DNA of 64,000 bases from Pedobacter hiemivivus (lineage in GTDB: Bacteria > Bacteroidota > Bacteroidia > Sphingobacteriales > Sphingobacteriaceae). The stretch lies in NCBI RefSeq assembly GCF_004331685.1, contig NZ_SJSM01000004.1, positions 310,001 to 374,000 of the forward strand, in the 5' to 3' direction. The translations under genes were made by a program, and so were the position numbers. Shown here piece after piece: positions 8,315-17,767 of the stretch (the first letter of the stretch is position 1; each line of letters begins with the position of its first letter). The notes under the pieces were generated by a model. It was given only the letters and a program-made list of their open reading frames with translations. It searched no databases and was not told the origin of the DNA.

Positions 8315-10978
8315 TTAGCGATTACTGAATGTAAATTCTTTTATTTTTAAACCCGGTTGCGTAAACACCAGGTAAAGGTTCTGTCTGCCAGCTGTGGGAA
8401 TTAATGTCGTGGTTACGATATTTCCTTCAGCTAATGCAGCTGTTCCAATCAGTTTGCCATCAACTGCTCCAGTGCGAATTTCGATTTGCCCTGAAGCGCG
8501 CTCAGCACCTGGATTTATTGACAGACTTTTTAAACTGCTTAAATCTATATTCCGCAACAACAGGTAAGCTCCGGATTTATTTGAAGTCGCGATGCTGCGA
8601 TCGTCATTGAACGTCAGTTCAGCAGACTGATCTGCATTGTTTACAGGTATGGTTGGGTTTTTCAGGATAAGTATATCTTCTCCTAACTGGGCAGGAGCAG
8701 AATTTGCGCCTCTGTCCCTATATGCTGCCCTGAAAATGAAACTTCCCTTATTCGTTGCATTTGCCGGAACTTTAGTCACATAAACTCCGGTTACAGGTAG
8801 ACTTTTCTGACTGGCTTCTTTGTTGCTTAAGCTCAGGATGTATTTTACAATTGCACTGATTTCAGCAGTTGGCATTGTAGAATGTGGCGGCATCATGGCA
8901 TCTCCCCAGACGCCGGAGCCTCCGTTAGCAATCTTTTTGACCAGGAAATTCTGGGCTGTGCTGCTTCCTTTGTATTTAAAGGCAACTTGGGTAAGTGACG
9001 GACCCAAAGATTTGGTGTTCAGTGCGTGACATGCATTGCAATCACTTTTCTTAATCAATCCCTTTGCCAGTTCGTGTTGAGCAGATGCGTCGAATGTATT
9101 TTGCTTCTGCGCGATAACGGTCATGTCATATCCTTCAGACAAGTAATTAATGGAAACTGACACGGCTGAGGGTAGAATCCGCTTATTGGTTAAGCTTCCA
9201 TCTTCTTTATCTGTTACTGTCACGGCATAGCGAATTGTATTCCCGGGAAAATAAAAGCTCGAATTCCCCTGGGTAAAATTAAATTTCACTTTCGGAGCTT
9301 CATTCCCGGCACTGATTTCTACTGATTTACTATTTTTTGCTCCACTTGGATCGGTCACTGTCAGTGTTGCTTTGTATACACCAGGCGCAGTAAGTGCAAT
9401 TTCAGGGTTTTCTTTAGTACTACTTTGTTTAAGTACCCCAGCGCGGGTGATCTTCCAATCGAATATTAAAGAGTCTCCGTCGGCATCTTTTGTGCCTGCT
9501 GAACTCAACTGAATTTTCATCGGCACTGCGCCGGCAGTCTTATTCGCCGAGACCTGTACAGATGGTTTACGATTCCCGCTGTTATATTCAATTTTTATCA
9601 ATTCTGCTTCAGGGTTATCCCGAAAATAGCCGTTTCCGTATTCCAGCACGTATAGACTGCCATCAGGGCCGAATTTCATGTCTATCGGTCCTTTTAAAGT
9701 CAGGTTGGGCAGGAACCGCTCCATTGAAACGTAGTTTCCATCCTTGTCCAGAGTCACTGCCAAAATCCAGCCTCTAACCCAATCCGTGATCAGCCATTTC
9801 CCTTCGTAATAAGCTGGGAATATATGGTTTGCTCCTTTAAAATCACTTTGGTGAAATATAGGCCCGCCCACGGCACTTCTTCCGCCGCTGCCCATCTCCG
9901 GAAACTCGGAACTGGCGGCATAGGGATACCAAATCAGGGGATGAACGACTGCTGGAAGGACAGTCATGCCGGTATTGTTCGGAGAGTTATTGACAGGTTT
10001 CATGGGATCGTACCATGCGCCCGATTCTTTGGTTGCGAAATTATAATAACGATAGCCTTCTCTTCCGTTGAAATAGGGCCAGCCGTAATTCCCTGCCTGT
10101 TTAGCCAGGTTAAATTCATCATAGGATCTCGGTCCTCTCAGGTCCGAAGCGTTAGATCCGTCAGGACCTACTTCACCCCAATATAGCCAGTTTGTTTTAC
10201 TGTCTACAGTTAATCTCCAGGGGTTTCTATTTCCCATGGTAAAGATTTCAGGGCGGGTTTTAGGGGTTCCTTTCGGAAACAGGTTTCCTTCAGGGATGGT
10301 ATAAGTGCCATCTGGTTCAGGGTGTATCCGCAGGATTTTACCTCTGAGATCGTTGGTATTGCCAGATGACTTTTGTGCATCCCTGGCTCCTTCTCCGGGC
10401 CTTTCATCAATCGGTGTGAAACCGTCGGATGACCTGGAAAAGGTATTATCACCCGTGCTCAGCAACAGGTTCTTATCTTTATCGAATACCATTCCTCCAC
10501 CAACATGGCAACATTCTTCACGCTGTACTACCACATCAAGCATCTTCTTTTCGGTTGCCATATTAAGCTTTCCTCCATTCCAGGTAAACCTGGAAAGCCG
10601 GTTGACTGAAGCATTTTTTGCGGAGTAAAAAACATATATCCAGTGATTTTTAACATAATCCGGGTGCAGGATCACGCCTTGTAAACCGTCCTCACCTTCT
10701 TCCCGCTGGCCGGTTTTGCTCACATATTCCCTGCTTACTGCAAATTCGGCGATGACATCCATCTTTTTCTTTACCGGGTCATATAATTTAAGTTTGCCTT
10801 TACGCTCAGCATACAGGACTTTACCGTCAGCCAGAATCTGGAACTGCATGGGTTCTTCGAGTTTCTGTTGCAAAACAACTTTTGTGAACCGGTTCTCATC
10901 GGGTCTTGAAAGGGGTTCCTGGGCCTCCACTATTCCGATACCGGTGAGTAGCGTAATCAATACTATTAGTCTCTTCAT
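8315..10978 (-). CDS. PQQ-type sugar dehydrogenase with PKD, cytochrome c and C-terminal CBM6-like domain
   Basis: An 887-residue exported enzyme with an N-terminal signal peptide ending near GIGIVEAQ. Order seen: a glucose/sorbosone dehydrogenase beta-propeller (about 30-460, with ECCHVGGGMVFDKDKNLLLS and MGNRNPWRLTVD), a PKD-like domain (about 475-560), a class I cytochrome c (heme site CNACH near residue 646, axial Met in MMPPHSTMP) and a C-terminal beta-sandwich resembling CBM6 (about 735-887). It should oxidise a sugar in the periplasm or at the surface and pass electrons straight to its own heme. It starts 5 nt after the isomerase gene stops and is the last gene of module 2. Use of PQQ is inferred from the family. 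Confidence 0.88.
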   Translation of the reverse strand: MKRLIVLITLLTGIGIVEAQEPLSRPDENRFTKVVLQQKLEEPMQFQILADGKVLYAERKGKLKLYDPVKKKMDVIAEFAVSREYVSKTGQREEGEDGLQGVILHPDYVKNHWIYVFYSAKNASVNRLSRFTWNGGKLNMATEKKMLDVVVQREECCHVGGGMVFDKDKNLLLSTGDNTFSRSSDGFTPIDERPGEGARDAQKSSGNTNDLRGKILRIHPEPDGTYTIPEGNLFPKGTPKTRPEIFTMGNRNPWRLTVDSKTNWLYWGEVGPDGSNASDLRGPRSYDEFNLAKQAGNYGWPYFNGREGYRYYNFATKESGAWYDPMKPVNNSPNNTGMTVLPAVVHPLIWYPYAASSEFPEMGSGGRSAVGGPIFHQSDFKGANHIFPAYYEGKWLITDWVRGWILAVTLDKDGNYVSMERFLPNLTLKGPIDMKFGPDGSLYVLEYGNGYFRDNPEAELIKIEYNSGNRKPSVQVSANKTAGAVPMKIQLSSAGTKDADGDSLIFDWKITRAGVLKQSSTKENPEIALTAPGVYKATLTVTDPSGAKNSKSVEISAGNEAPKVKFNFTQGNSSFYFPGNTIRYAVTVTDKEDGSLTNKRILPSAVSVSINYLSEGYDMTVIAQKQNTFDASAQHELAKGLIKKSDCNACHALNTKSLGPSLTQVAFKYKGSSTAQNFLVKKIANGGSGVWGDAMMPPHSTMPTAEISAIVKYILSLSNKEASQKSLPVTGVYVTKVPANATNKGSFIFRAAYRDRGANSAPAQLGEDILILKNPTIPVNNADQSAELTFNDDRSIATSNKSGAYLLLRNIDLSSLKSLSINPGAERASGQIEIRTGAVDGKLIGTAALAEGNIVTTTLIPTAGRQNLYLVFTQPGLKIKEFTFSNR

Positions 10979-10983
10979 ATTCC

Positions 10984-11868
10984 TTAATTCTTGCTGCTGA
11001 TTATCTTGCGGAAATTGACCACGCTGGCGGCTACATCCTTACTGTTTTCTTTCCAATTGTATTCGTATTCTGCTGAAATTCCCCCTTTGAAGTTCTGGCG
11101 CTTTAATTCATCAATCACGCCTGGTATGTCAGAGACTCCTTCTCCCCAGTGAACGTCATGTCCGTCTCTTCCCTTTTCATGCAAATCTTTCATGTGCAGG
11201 TGAAAAACCCGGCCTTCTAAAGTTTTCAGGCAGGCTACCGGATCTAATCCCGATCTGACCCAGTGACCGATATCGGCACATGCGCCAATGCGTTTACTTT
11301 TTTCCTGCGAAGCTTTCAATACAATATCCGGGTTCCAGTATTGTGAAGGATTGGGATGATTGTGAATGGCCAGGTTGATCTGGTATTTGTCACATAAGTT
11401 AGAGATGAAGGGCAAAAATTTCTCATTGGGTTCCGACGTAATCGTTTGGATGCCCATAGCTTTTGCAAATTCGAATAATTTAGTCCAGTCTGCTTCTGAG
11501 TCTGCTCCGGTTACACCAAAAGCCATCAATTGGACGTTTTTTACTTTAAGTAATTCCAGAACAGCTTTTCTAGTGGACGCATCCATGTCAGGACCCATTC
11601 TACCAGGAATTCCGCCGCCTATTGTCTGGCCGGGATAGGCTTCAACGAATCTCAGATTACAGCTGTCGATCTTATCGACAGCCTCAGCAAAGGTATACTC
11701 TTTAAATGTATAGGCTTGTGATCCGAGTTTCCAGCCGAGTTTAGCCTCTGGATGGGTCGATTGTTTGGATCTGCTACCTTTTTGTGCCACCTGGCAGGCG
11801 GAAAGTACAGCCAGACCGAGGAACAGTAGACCCAGGCCGGCGATTTTTGTAAAGTGTAATTGTTTCAT
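10984..11868 (-). CDS. Sugar phosphate isomerase/epimerase-like lipoprotein (TIM barrel)
   Basis: A 294-residue protein of the xylose isomerase-like TIM-barrel (AP endonuclease 2) superfamily. Likely metal ligands sit in AIHNHPNP, ACADIGHW, LHMKDLHE and ISAEYEYNW. The start at 11868 (MKQLHFTK) is chosen because it begins a signal peptide with lipobox LAVLSAC; a start 22 codons upstream would bury it. The protein should therefore be periplasmic and lipid-anchored, and it probably acts on free or keto sugars rather than sugar phosphates. It is tightly coupled to the downstream sugar dehydrogenase, which suggests isomerisation or epimerisation of the same sugar. Confidence 0.85.
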   Translation of the reverse strand: MKQLHFTKIAGLGLLFLGLAVLSACQVAQKGSRSKQSTHPEAKLGWKLGSQAYTFKEYTFAEAVDKIDSCNLRFVEAYPGQTIGGGIPGRMGPDMDASTRKAVLELLKVKNVQLMAFGVTGADSEADWTKLFEFAKAMGIQTITSEPNEKFLPFISNLCDKYQINLAIHNHPNPSQYWNPDIVLKASQEKSKRIGACADIGHWVRSGLDPVACLKTLEGRVFHLHMKDLHEKGRDGHDVHWGEGVSDIPGVIDELKRQNFKGGISAEYEYNWKENSKDVAASVVNFRKIISSKN

Positions 11869-11959
11869 ATGTTGTGTGTTAATGTACAAAATGCCTAAAC
11901 GTTCGTATTGTATAATTCTATGTTCGAAGGACATAACCCATTACCCTGAACTTTTAGTA

Positions 11960-11987
11960 AGGCCGTATCATCATGATGATACGGCCT
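11960..11987 (-). terminator. Perfect 28-bp palindrome after the NPP1-like gene
   Basis: The 28 bases are a perfect palindrome, so the RNA folds into a 12-bp stem with a 4-nt loop (outer arm AGGCCGTATCAT). It lies 6 nt past the stop of the gene at 11994. No strong U-tract follows on the minus strand, so it may be a weak terminator or an mRNA-stabilising hairpin inside the operon. Confidence 0.5.
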
Positions 11988-11993
11988 CGTTTG

Positions 11994-12920
11994 TTAAATG
12001 CCTCCGAGCTGCGTACCTGAAGGATAGTTACTTTGACTGCATCCATCCGTACCCGTTATGCCAGCACTTCCGTTGCATGAGGAAAAATACCAGTAATCCC
12101 GGTAGCGATACAGTGGTCCCTTACCAATGGTGCCGAAATTTCCGTTGAAGCTGAAGTAATTACTCTGGCAGGTCATTTCTGTTAGATTAGTATTCCATGT
12201 TTCCACGAAGTCGTTGGATCCACTTGGATTTCTGTAATCGCCATAGTAAGTACAGTCGTATCCGGGAAATGAGATTGAATTGGAATTGTGATAGGAGCCA
12301 TGGGCTTTTTTGCCTACAAATACCTGCGGCCGTGTGCCTGCGGCTACATTTTGCCAGTTTCTGGTATACCAGCCTGAATGTTGAAAATAGGTGACTGTAA
12401 CAATGCGATTGGTTTGGGTATTTACCTGTACAACGACATGTTCCCAGTCATAGTCATGCCCGCCCAGGTTCGCGAAGCAGGTAGTCTGGGTTTTATAAGT
12501 CCACCAATAGTCGATAAATATTCTGTTGGAGTTGTTTGGATGACGCTGCACTTCAAAATAGGTAGGAAAATTTTTACTCCTCGGGGCGTTTCTATTCGCC
12601 ATGACTAAAGTGCCGTTGCATACGATACTGCCTGGATCTGTGCTTGCCCAAATGTCTTCAATACTGGTCGGATAGTCGGGTGCTGCCTGGTCAAATTTGA
12701 GTATAGGGGCGTAGTTCGAGGCCAGGTTATAAGCTGCTGAACCGGTAATCTTGTACCAGCTTTCCTGGCAATCTGTGCACATGGTCGCACGCTCCTGAAC
12801 ATCTGCCGTCTTTCTGACTTTTTCTTCTGTCAAGCCGTTTTCCAGTTCTTTCTCTTTGGTGCATTGGGTTAACACCAGGCATGCCATGGCGATCACGAAG
12901 TGAATTGGTTTTCTTTTCAT
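11994..12920 (-). CDS. NPP1/Vps62-like secreted lipoprotein
   Basis: A 308-residue protein with a lipoprotein signal (MKRKPIHF to LVLTQC). The mature part contains NYAPILKFDQAAPDYPTS and GGHDYDWEHVVVQV. The second resembles the GHRHDWE heptad of necrosis-inducing NPP1-like proteins and the GDWEH motif of Vps62-like proteins, so the fold is probably that beta-sandwich with a metal-binding acidic pocket. Several cysteines suggest disulfides. It lies inside the alpha-galactosidase locus, 165 nt after the GH36 gene and upstream of the isomerase. NPP1-like proteins bind sphingolipid glycans in plants; whether this one binds or cleaves anything is unknown. Confidence 0.6.
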   Translation of the reverse strand: MKRKPIHFVIAMACLVLTQCTKEKELENGLTEEKVRKTADVQERATMCTDCQESWYKITGSAAYNLASNYAPILKFDQAAPDYPTSIEDIWASTDPGSIVCNGTLVMANRNAPRSKNFPTYFEVQRHPNNSNRIFIDYWWTYKTQTTCFANLGGHDYDWEHVVVQVNTQTNRIVTVTYFQHSGWYTRNWQNVAAGTRPQVFVGKKAHGSYHNSNSISFPGYDCTYYGDYRNPSGSNDFVETWNTNLTEMTCQSNYFSFNGNFGTIGKGPLYRYRDYWYFSSCNGSAGITGTDGCSQSNYPSGTQLGGI

Positions 12921-13085
12921 TGGGTTTTATAATTGGTTAATAATTGCGAATGATAGAGAACTGAAGCCCATAGTGTGGTTAGTATGCTACATGGAAATAA
13001 TCAGGTATAATCCCTCGTTGGGTGTGCAGAAGTATACATAGATATAATACGTATCTCCCACCCGGATTACATCAGGATTTATTCA

Positions 13086-15311
13086 TCATTGTATTGCTGA
13101 GATTTGAAGAATGACACTGGTTCTGTTTAAATTCAGATCGGGATTAAATCCGATGTTCATCAGAAAATCACCACTGTAGCTTACCGGGGACAAAGTTGAG
13201 CTTTGCCCTGGATAGAGGTTGACTTCCTGAATCTGGTATTTTTTATTCACGTCCAGGCCTTTGAATTTGATGGGCAATGTGCTCACGGAGCCATAGCGAT
13301 AGTTGACGAGGTAATTGAACATCACCGCATTATTTTTATCGGGGTCAACATACAGCATGGAGGCTACCCTACCTTCACGGGGATTAGCCAGTCGATACTG
13401 GTCTCCATGCCAGATGACAGGCTTAAGCTGGTTGTAGGTTTTTATGGCTTCCTGGCAAAACTTCAGGTCTTTTTCAGGTAGTTGACTGACGACAATGTCA
13501 AATCCCAATTTTCCCATCATGGCTACATCTGTTCGGAATTTGATCGGCTGCTTCCCCCAGTCTGTTACATGGTTTGAACTGGCCAGGGCGGGGTAGAAAT
13601 AAGAATATTCCCATTGCATAAATATCCTTTCCAGTGGATCGGTATTATCACTTGGCCAGAACTCCGTGAAATACTGTAATGCGGCATAGTCAACACGTCC
13701 ACCACCACCCGAGCATAGCATCATGGGTACTTTCGGATACTTAGCACGGATTCTTTCCAACACGTTATATAATCCGCGAACGTATTCGATGTAAAAATGA
13801 GACTGGTCTTTTAAGTGTGCGGAATATGCATTGTAGATGACCGCATTGCAGTCCCATTTGATGTAAGCCAGATCCGGATTTTTGGTAAACATACCGTCTA
13901 CGATGCCGAAGACAAAATCCTGAACTTCGGGATTACTCAAGTCGAGGGCCAGTTGATTTCTGAAATAGAACTCCTCCCGCTTTGGCTGCTTCACGACCCA
14001 TTCCGGATGCCGCTCATACAGTTCACTTTTCGGGTTGACCATTTCAGGTTCAATCCAGATCCCAAAACGTGTACCTGTATTGCCGGCTTCTTTTACCAAA
14101 GAGGCAATCCCATTTGGCAGTTTCGTTTTGTTTTCCTGCCAGTCACCCAAGCCTGCTCGGTCATCATTCCTGGGGTATTTGTTGCCAAACCAGCCATCAT
14201 CCAGCAGGAAGAAATCCACTCCCAATTTTTTGGTATCTTTTAGCAGTTCTGCCAGTTTTGCTTCATTGAAATCAAAATAGGTGGCCTCCCAATTATTCAA
14301 TAAGGTCAGTCGATTTCCTTTCCCATCTAGCAATTTATGGTTACGCGCCCAGTCATGCATTTTCCTGCTTGCCTCACCTCTTCCTTTATCAGAGAAGGTG
14401 AACAAGAAAGCTGGCGTTTTAAATACTTCTAAGGCTTTGAGCCGGTAAGCAGACGCATGATTGTTCATACCGGCGATCACCCTGAGGTTATCCTGGTAGT
14501 CGACTTCCAGGTCAATTTTGAAATTGCCACTCCACTCCATGGCGCCATAAATCACAGTTCCTTCATCCTCTGTAGCTGGCTTATCCAATGAAATCATAAA
14601 TACCGATGGCTGAAATAAATTTGCTCTGGTCCCCAGTTTACTGTCCAGGGTCTTGATGCCATGGCTCAGCTTAGTCTCTTCAGGCTGCATCTCCTTGGCC
14701 CAGTCGCCATGGTATTGATTCAGCCAGAAACTCCCAGCTTTAAGGTAAAGGTTGGCTGAGGCGAATTTATTGAGCTGCACGGCACCCTTTTCCTGATGCC
14801 TGATTTCTGCCCAGGCCTCGATTACATCCTGTTTGTAAAAGGACCTGTAAAACAGTGTCACTTCAAAAGGATATACCGGATCTTTTAAACGGACTTGTAA
14901 AAGTGTTACGTTTTCGGCTATTTTCTTTTCAGTATAATCTACATATTTTAGTTCCAGAGAGTTGTTTCCATCCGCGTGTGTTACGCTTATAGCCGGCTCC
15001 AGGAGGTTACGAGAACCTGAGGGGGTGTAAGCAGAACTGGATAGTCCGGTGTAATCGCTGCCCTGACGATAAGCAGAAGCCAGCCCGGTGTATTCGCTCG
15101 TCGCCTTTAGCTTTTTTCCAAAGTGTATGATGTTAAGGTCATTATTGGCGTTGACCTGCAGCACCAATGCATTATTTGCTGTGACGATTGGGATGATGCG
15201 ACTTTGCGCATACACCCCAGCACCAAAGAGTTGAGCGAACATAAATAGATTAAAAATGGTAAAGTTCCGTACGGACTTATTGTAATTGAGCATAGAATTG
15301 ATTGTATTCAT
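13086..15311 (-). CDS. GH36 alpha-galactosidase, exported
   Basis: A 741-residue glycoside hydrolase with a signal peptide ending near GAGVYAQ. The N-terminal beta-sandwich (about 30-320) is followed by the catalytic barrel (about 330-640) with FFLLDDGWFGNKY, the nucleophile Asp in YIKWDCNAV (Asp487), the glycine-rich CSGGGGRVDYAAL and the acid/base motif SDNTDPLERI (near residue 555), then a C-terminal beta domain. These motifs identify family GH36, which removes terminal alpha-galactose from oligo- and polysaccharides. It follows the two lipoprotein genes with an 11-nt gap and gives the best clue to the substrate of module 2: an alpha-galactosylated glycan. Confidence 0.93.
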   Translation of the reverse strand: MNTINSMLNYNKSVRNFTIFNLFMFAQLFGAGVYAQSRIIPIVTANNALVLQVNANNDLNIIHFGKKLKATSEYTGLASAYRQGSDYTGLSSSAYTPSGSRNLLEPAISVTHADGNNSLELKYVDYTEKKIAENVTLLQVRLKDPVYPFEVTLFYRSFYKQDVIEAWAEIRHQEKGAVQLNKFASANLYLKAGSFWLNQYHGDWAKEMQPEETKLSHGIKTLDSKLGTRANLFQPSVFMISLDKPATEDEGTVIYGAMEWSGNFKIDLEVDYQDNLRVIAGMNNHASAYRLKALEVFKTPAFLFTFSDKGRGEASRKMHDWARNHKLLDGKGNRLTLLNNWEATYFDFNEAKLAELLKDTKKLGVDFFLLDDGWFGNKYPRNDDRAGLGDWQENKTKLPNGIASLVKEAGNTGTRFGIWIEPEMVNPKSELYERHPEWVVKQPKREEFYFRNQLALDLSNPEVQDFVFGIVDGMFTKNPDLAYIKWDCNAVIYNAYSAHLKDQSHFYIEYVRGLYNVLERIRAKYPKVPMMLCSGGGGRVDYAALQYFTEFWPSDNTDPLERIFMQWEYSYFYPALASSNHVTDWGKQPIKFRTDVAMMGKLGFDIVVSQLPEKDLKFCQEAIKTYNQLKPVIWHGDQYRLANPREGRVASMLYVDPDKNNAVMFNYLVNYRYGSVSTLPIKFKGLDVNKKYQIQEVNLYPGQSSTLSPVSYSGDFLMNIGFNPDLNLNRTSVILQISAIQ

Positions 15312-15322
15312 ACAGCAAGGGA

Positions 15323-16531
15323 TTAAAATCCGCTTGCTGTAGTTCTGAGTCTGATAGATTTAAATTGGAGGTAAACATATTGACCGGTACTTACGACCCA
15401 TCCGATGGATACGGTTGTAGGAACTGTCAACTCGAATTTGACATCATGGGTTCCCGAAAGATTGTTTTTATTGCCATGAAATACCGCTAGTACATTCGTT
15501 GAGGTCCCGATATTTGGAAGGTTTGTGCCGCTGGCGACCATTTCCTCTACGGTGTAAACGTCCCCACCGTAGGAACCGGTTTCAAACGATACCGTGTAGT
15601 TGCCAGCAGGCAGCAGCACCGTTTGCCATACCTTTCCGTTGTTTACACCCTCTCCTCCCCAATCTTTAGTTTCAAAATGAATGACGCCGCCATTGTCTGT
15701 TGACCAGCCCCCACCCCTGCCATTATTTTGATTGGTCGCTGCTGAGTTAAACTGCCAGTCCCTGGGTGTTCCCCATTTGCCGGTCTCCGTGTCCCCCCTG
15801 AGTATAGCGGCTCCGGCATTTTTGAGATAAGCATTTGTCACATCTTCCGCTACACCGATTTCCTGAATAGCGGCATAAAAGGTATCCACAGCCATAGTGT
15901 CCGGCAAGAACACACTTTGTAATTTGAATTTTGTTGCGCTTTTGTAATTTGTCAGTTTCACGGTCGGGAGATCATTGGTGACCTTTAAGGTGTGTTCCTT
16001 GTTGTCGGTTCCTATATAGGTCAACTTGCTATATGGCGAATTATCAGAGCCACTGAAAAAGTCGACTGTAACTTCGGAACCTACTTTTTCAGCACGTTTG
16101 ATCGGACGGTTCTGCACGGATTCCTGGTAGGATGTACCGTAAGAGGTTCCCGAGGCAAGCACGGTAACTGAGGAGTTACCAACTGCATCGTAGGTCTTAA
16201 CTTCGAAGTTGTAGTTACCGGGAGCAAGCGGGATAGGTACATCCAGCTTATCTACACCAGGTCCACGTGTGATGTCGACAATTAAGGAATCCTGACGTAG
16301 GTTCCAGTAAATTTTGACCTTAGTGATCTTGGGATCGGAAATCAATAGACCGCGAAGTACCACCCTGTTGATGCCAGAATGGGCCACCAATGAGTCTACT
16401 CGACCCGTATACAGCAACTCTTTGCCGTCGGTGTATTTCAGGTAATCATCCATTTTGGAACATGATCCCAGCGCCAGCATTGCCAGGGGCAAAATGATGG
16501 CTAGATATTTTATATTTTTCATCTTTTCCAT
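15323..16531 (-). CDS. DUF4998/DUF5013-like surface lipoprotein
   Basis: A 402-residue lipoprotein. The start at 16531 (MEKMKNIKY) is chosen over the longer frame at 16561, which would overlap the previous gene and spoil the signal peptide; the lipobox is LALGSC. The N-terminal part (about 25-215) looks like a DUF4998 fibronectin-like pair, and the C-terminal part (about 245-400, with GGGWSTDNGGVIHFETKDWG) resembles DUF5013, a galactose-binding-like sandwich. Such proteins sit beside SusC/SusD on the surface and probably bind glycan. Domain names are from memory and should be taken as tentative. Confidence 0.75.
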   Translation of the reverse strand: MEKMKNIKYLAIILPLAMLALGSCSKMDDYLKYTDGKELLYTGRVDSLVAHSGINRVVLRGLLISDPKITKVKIYWNLRQDSLIVDITRGPGVDKLDVPIPLAPGNYNFEVKTYDAVGNSSVTVLASGTSYGTSYQESVQNRPIKRAEKVGSEVTVDFFSGSDNSPYSKLTYIGTDNKEHTLKVTNDLPTVKLTNYKSATKFKLQSVFLPDTMAVDTFYAAIQEIGVAEDVTNAYLKNAGAAILRGDTETGKWGTPRDWQFNSAATNQNNGRGGGWSTDNGGVIHFETKDWGGEGVNNGKVWQTVLLPAGNYTVSFETGSYGGDVYTVEEMVASGTNLPNIGTSTNVLAVFHGNKNNLSGTHDVKFELTVPTTVSIGWVVSTGQYVYLQFKSIRLRTTASGF

Positions 16532-16550
16532 TGAAATTTTAGACTGCACA

Positions 16551-17741
16551 TTATTTATCATTTCCCCAGAAGGTCATTTCGGAAATACACATATTGGTAT
16601 TTCCAGACCAGTTTTGAAGACAGCGAATCCTGATGTATCTGACTTTTGGCATGTCCACAGGGATGTTGACTTCATCTCCAATACGGCCGGCAACACGGTC
16701 ATCTTCTGTGAAGATACCGGTCGGCAGTCCGGAGGGTTTGACGTTGGTTACTGTAGCTAGTTTGGTCCAACCATCAAAAGAGCCATTTGTATTATACTGG
16801 CTTATTCCCCAGACCTCGTATCTTCTCAATGATACGTCGTTATACCAGTGCCGTTCGTCCTGGATGGTTTGTTGTGAGAATCTGCTTAACTGGGCTTGTA
16901 CCCCCAAATCGAATGTGATATATTTTGGAACGCCAGTGCTCGCATTTCCTGTATGCAGTCCGGCACCCCTTTGGTCAGGAATTGCTTTTCCGTCCCATGC
17001 GAAGGGCATAGCGCCATCCCAGAAATTGCATACGGCGTCACCAGGGAGAAACATCTCCCGGAATTTCTTCTTATCCAACTGAACTTCATAGATTGGAGTG
17101 AGTTCCTTGCTCAACACTTCTGAACTGTTTCCCCATTTGTCCCGGACGAAGATGTTGAAGACGCGGGATTCAGAGGCATAACCCCTGAGTGAGAAGTTGG
17201 CACTGTCGCGGGCAGTATAAAAAGTTCTTGCTACGCGCATTTTACCGGTTGAATCCGGTGTGGACACCACAACTGCGAGCTCCGCTTTATTCAGGTTTTT
17301 GAAGCTGAAGGAGGCACCGCCGAAATCTGAAACTACAGCCAGCGATTTATAGGCGGTTAAATAAGGTGGTGCTTTGGGTGTTACCGACACGGTAGTTAAT
17401 GCGGACCGGTTGCCACTTTTGTCAACCACATACATTTCCACATTATGTGCAGCCGAGTCTGCGAATCCTTCTACGACAATAAAGTTGCTGTAGTAGGAAG
17501 ATTTAAATTCTACATTTTGACCTGACTGGTTCTTGTAACTGGCCTGAACGTATAATATATCCGGGTCTCCGGGCAAATTGTAGGTGATTTTTGCGGCTCC
17601 TGCCAAACTTTCCACTGTAGGATTAGATAGGGTGCCTGGCGCTGTACCATCTTTTTCAATGGGCTTGAGTTCTGTTTCCTTGCAGCTGCTAAATGCGCTG
17701 AGGACGATACCGGTGATGATTAAAATCTTTAATGTTTTCAT
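16551..17741 (-). CDS. DUF4959/DUF5126/DUF5000-like surface lipoprotein
   Basis: A 396-residue lipoprotein. The start at 17741 (MKTLKILI) gives a clean signal with lipobox SAFSSC. After it come two fibronectin-like domains (about 20-110 and 115-215; DUF4959 and DUF5126 types) and a C-terminal discoidin-like domain (about 245-395) with ITFDLG and RYIRIRCLQNWSG, the DUF5000/F5-F8 type C pattern that usually binds carbohydrate. It lies 26 nt after susD and 19 nt before the next lipoprotein gene, so it is part of the outer-membrane glycan-capture complex. Confidence 0.8.
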   Translation of the reverse strand: MKTLKILIITGIVLSAFSSCKETELKPIEKDGTAPGTLSNPTVESLAGAAKITYNLPGDPDILYVQASYKNQSGQNVEFKSSYYSNFIVVEGFADSAAHNVEMYVVDKSGNRSALTTVSVTPKAPPYLTAYKSLAVVSDFGGASFSFKNLNKAELAVVVSTPDSTGKMRVARTFYTARDSANFSLRGYASESRVFNIFVRDKWGNSSEVLSKELTPIYEVQLDKKKFREMFLPGDAVCNFWDGAMPFAWDGKAIPDQRGAGLHTGNASTGVPKYITFDLGVQAQLSRFSQQTIQDERHWYNDVSLRRYEVWGISQYNTNGSFDGWTKLATVTNVKPSGLPTGIFTEDDRVAGRIGDEVNIPVDMPKVRYIRIRCLQNWSGNTNMCISEMTFWGNDK

Positions 17742-17767
17742 CTGTTCTACGATTAATGAGCGGTATA

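Noticed and set aside
11869..11934. Upstream start of the isomerase gene
   Set aside because: The extra 22 residues would hide the lipoprotein signal that begins at 11868.
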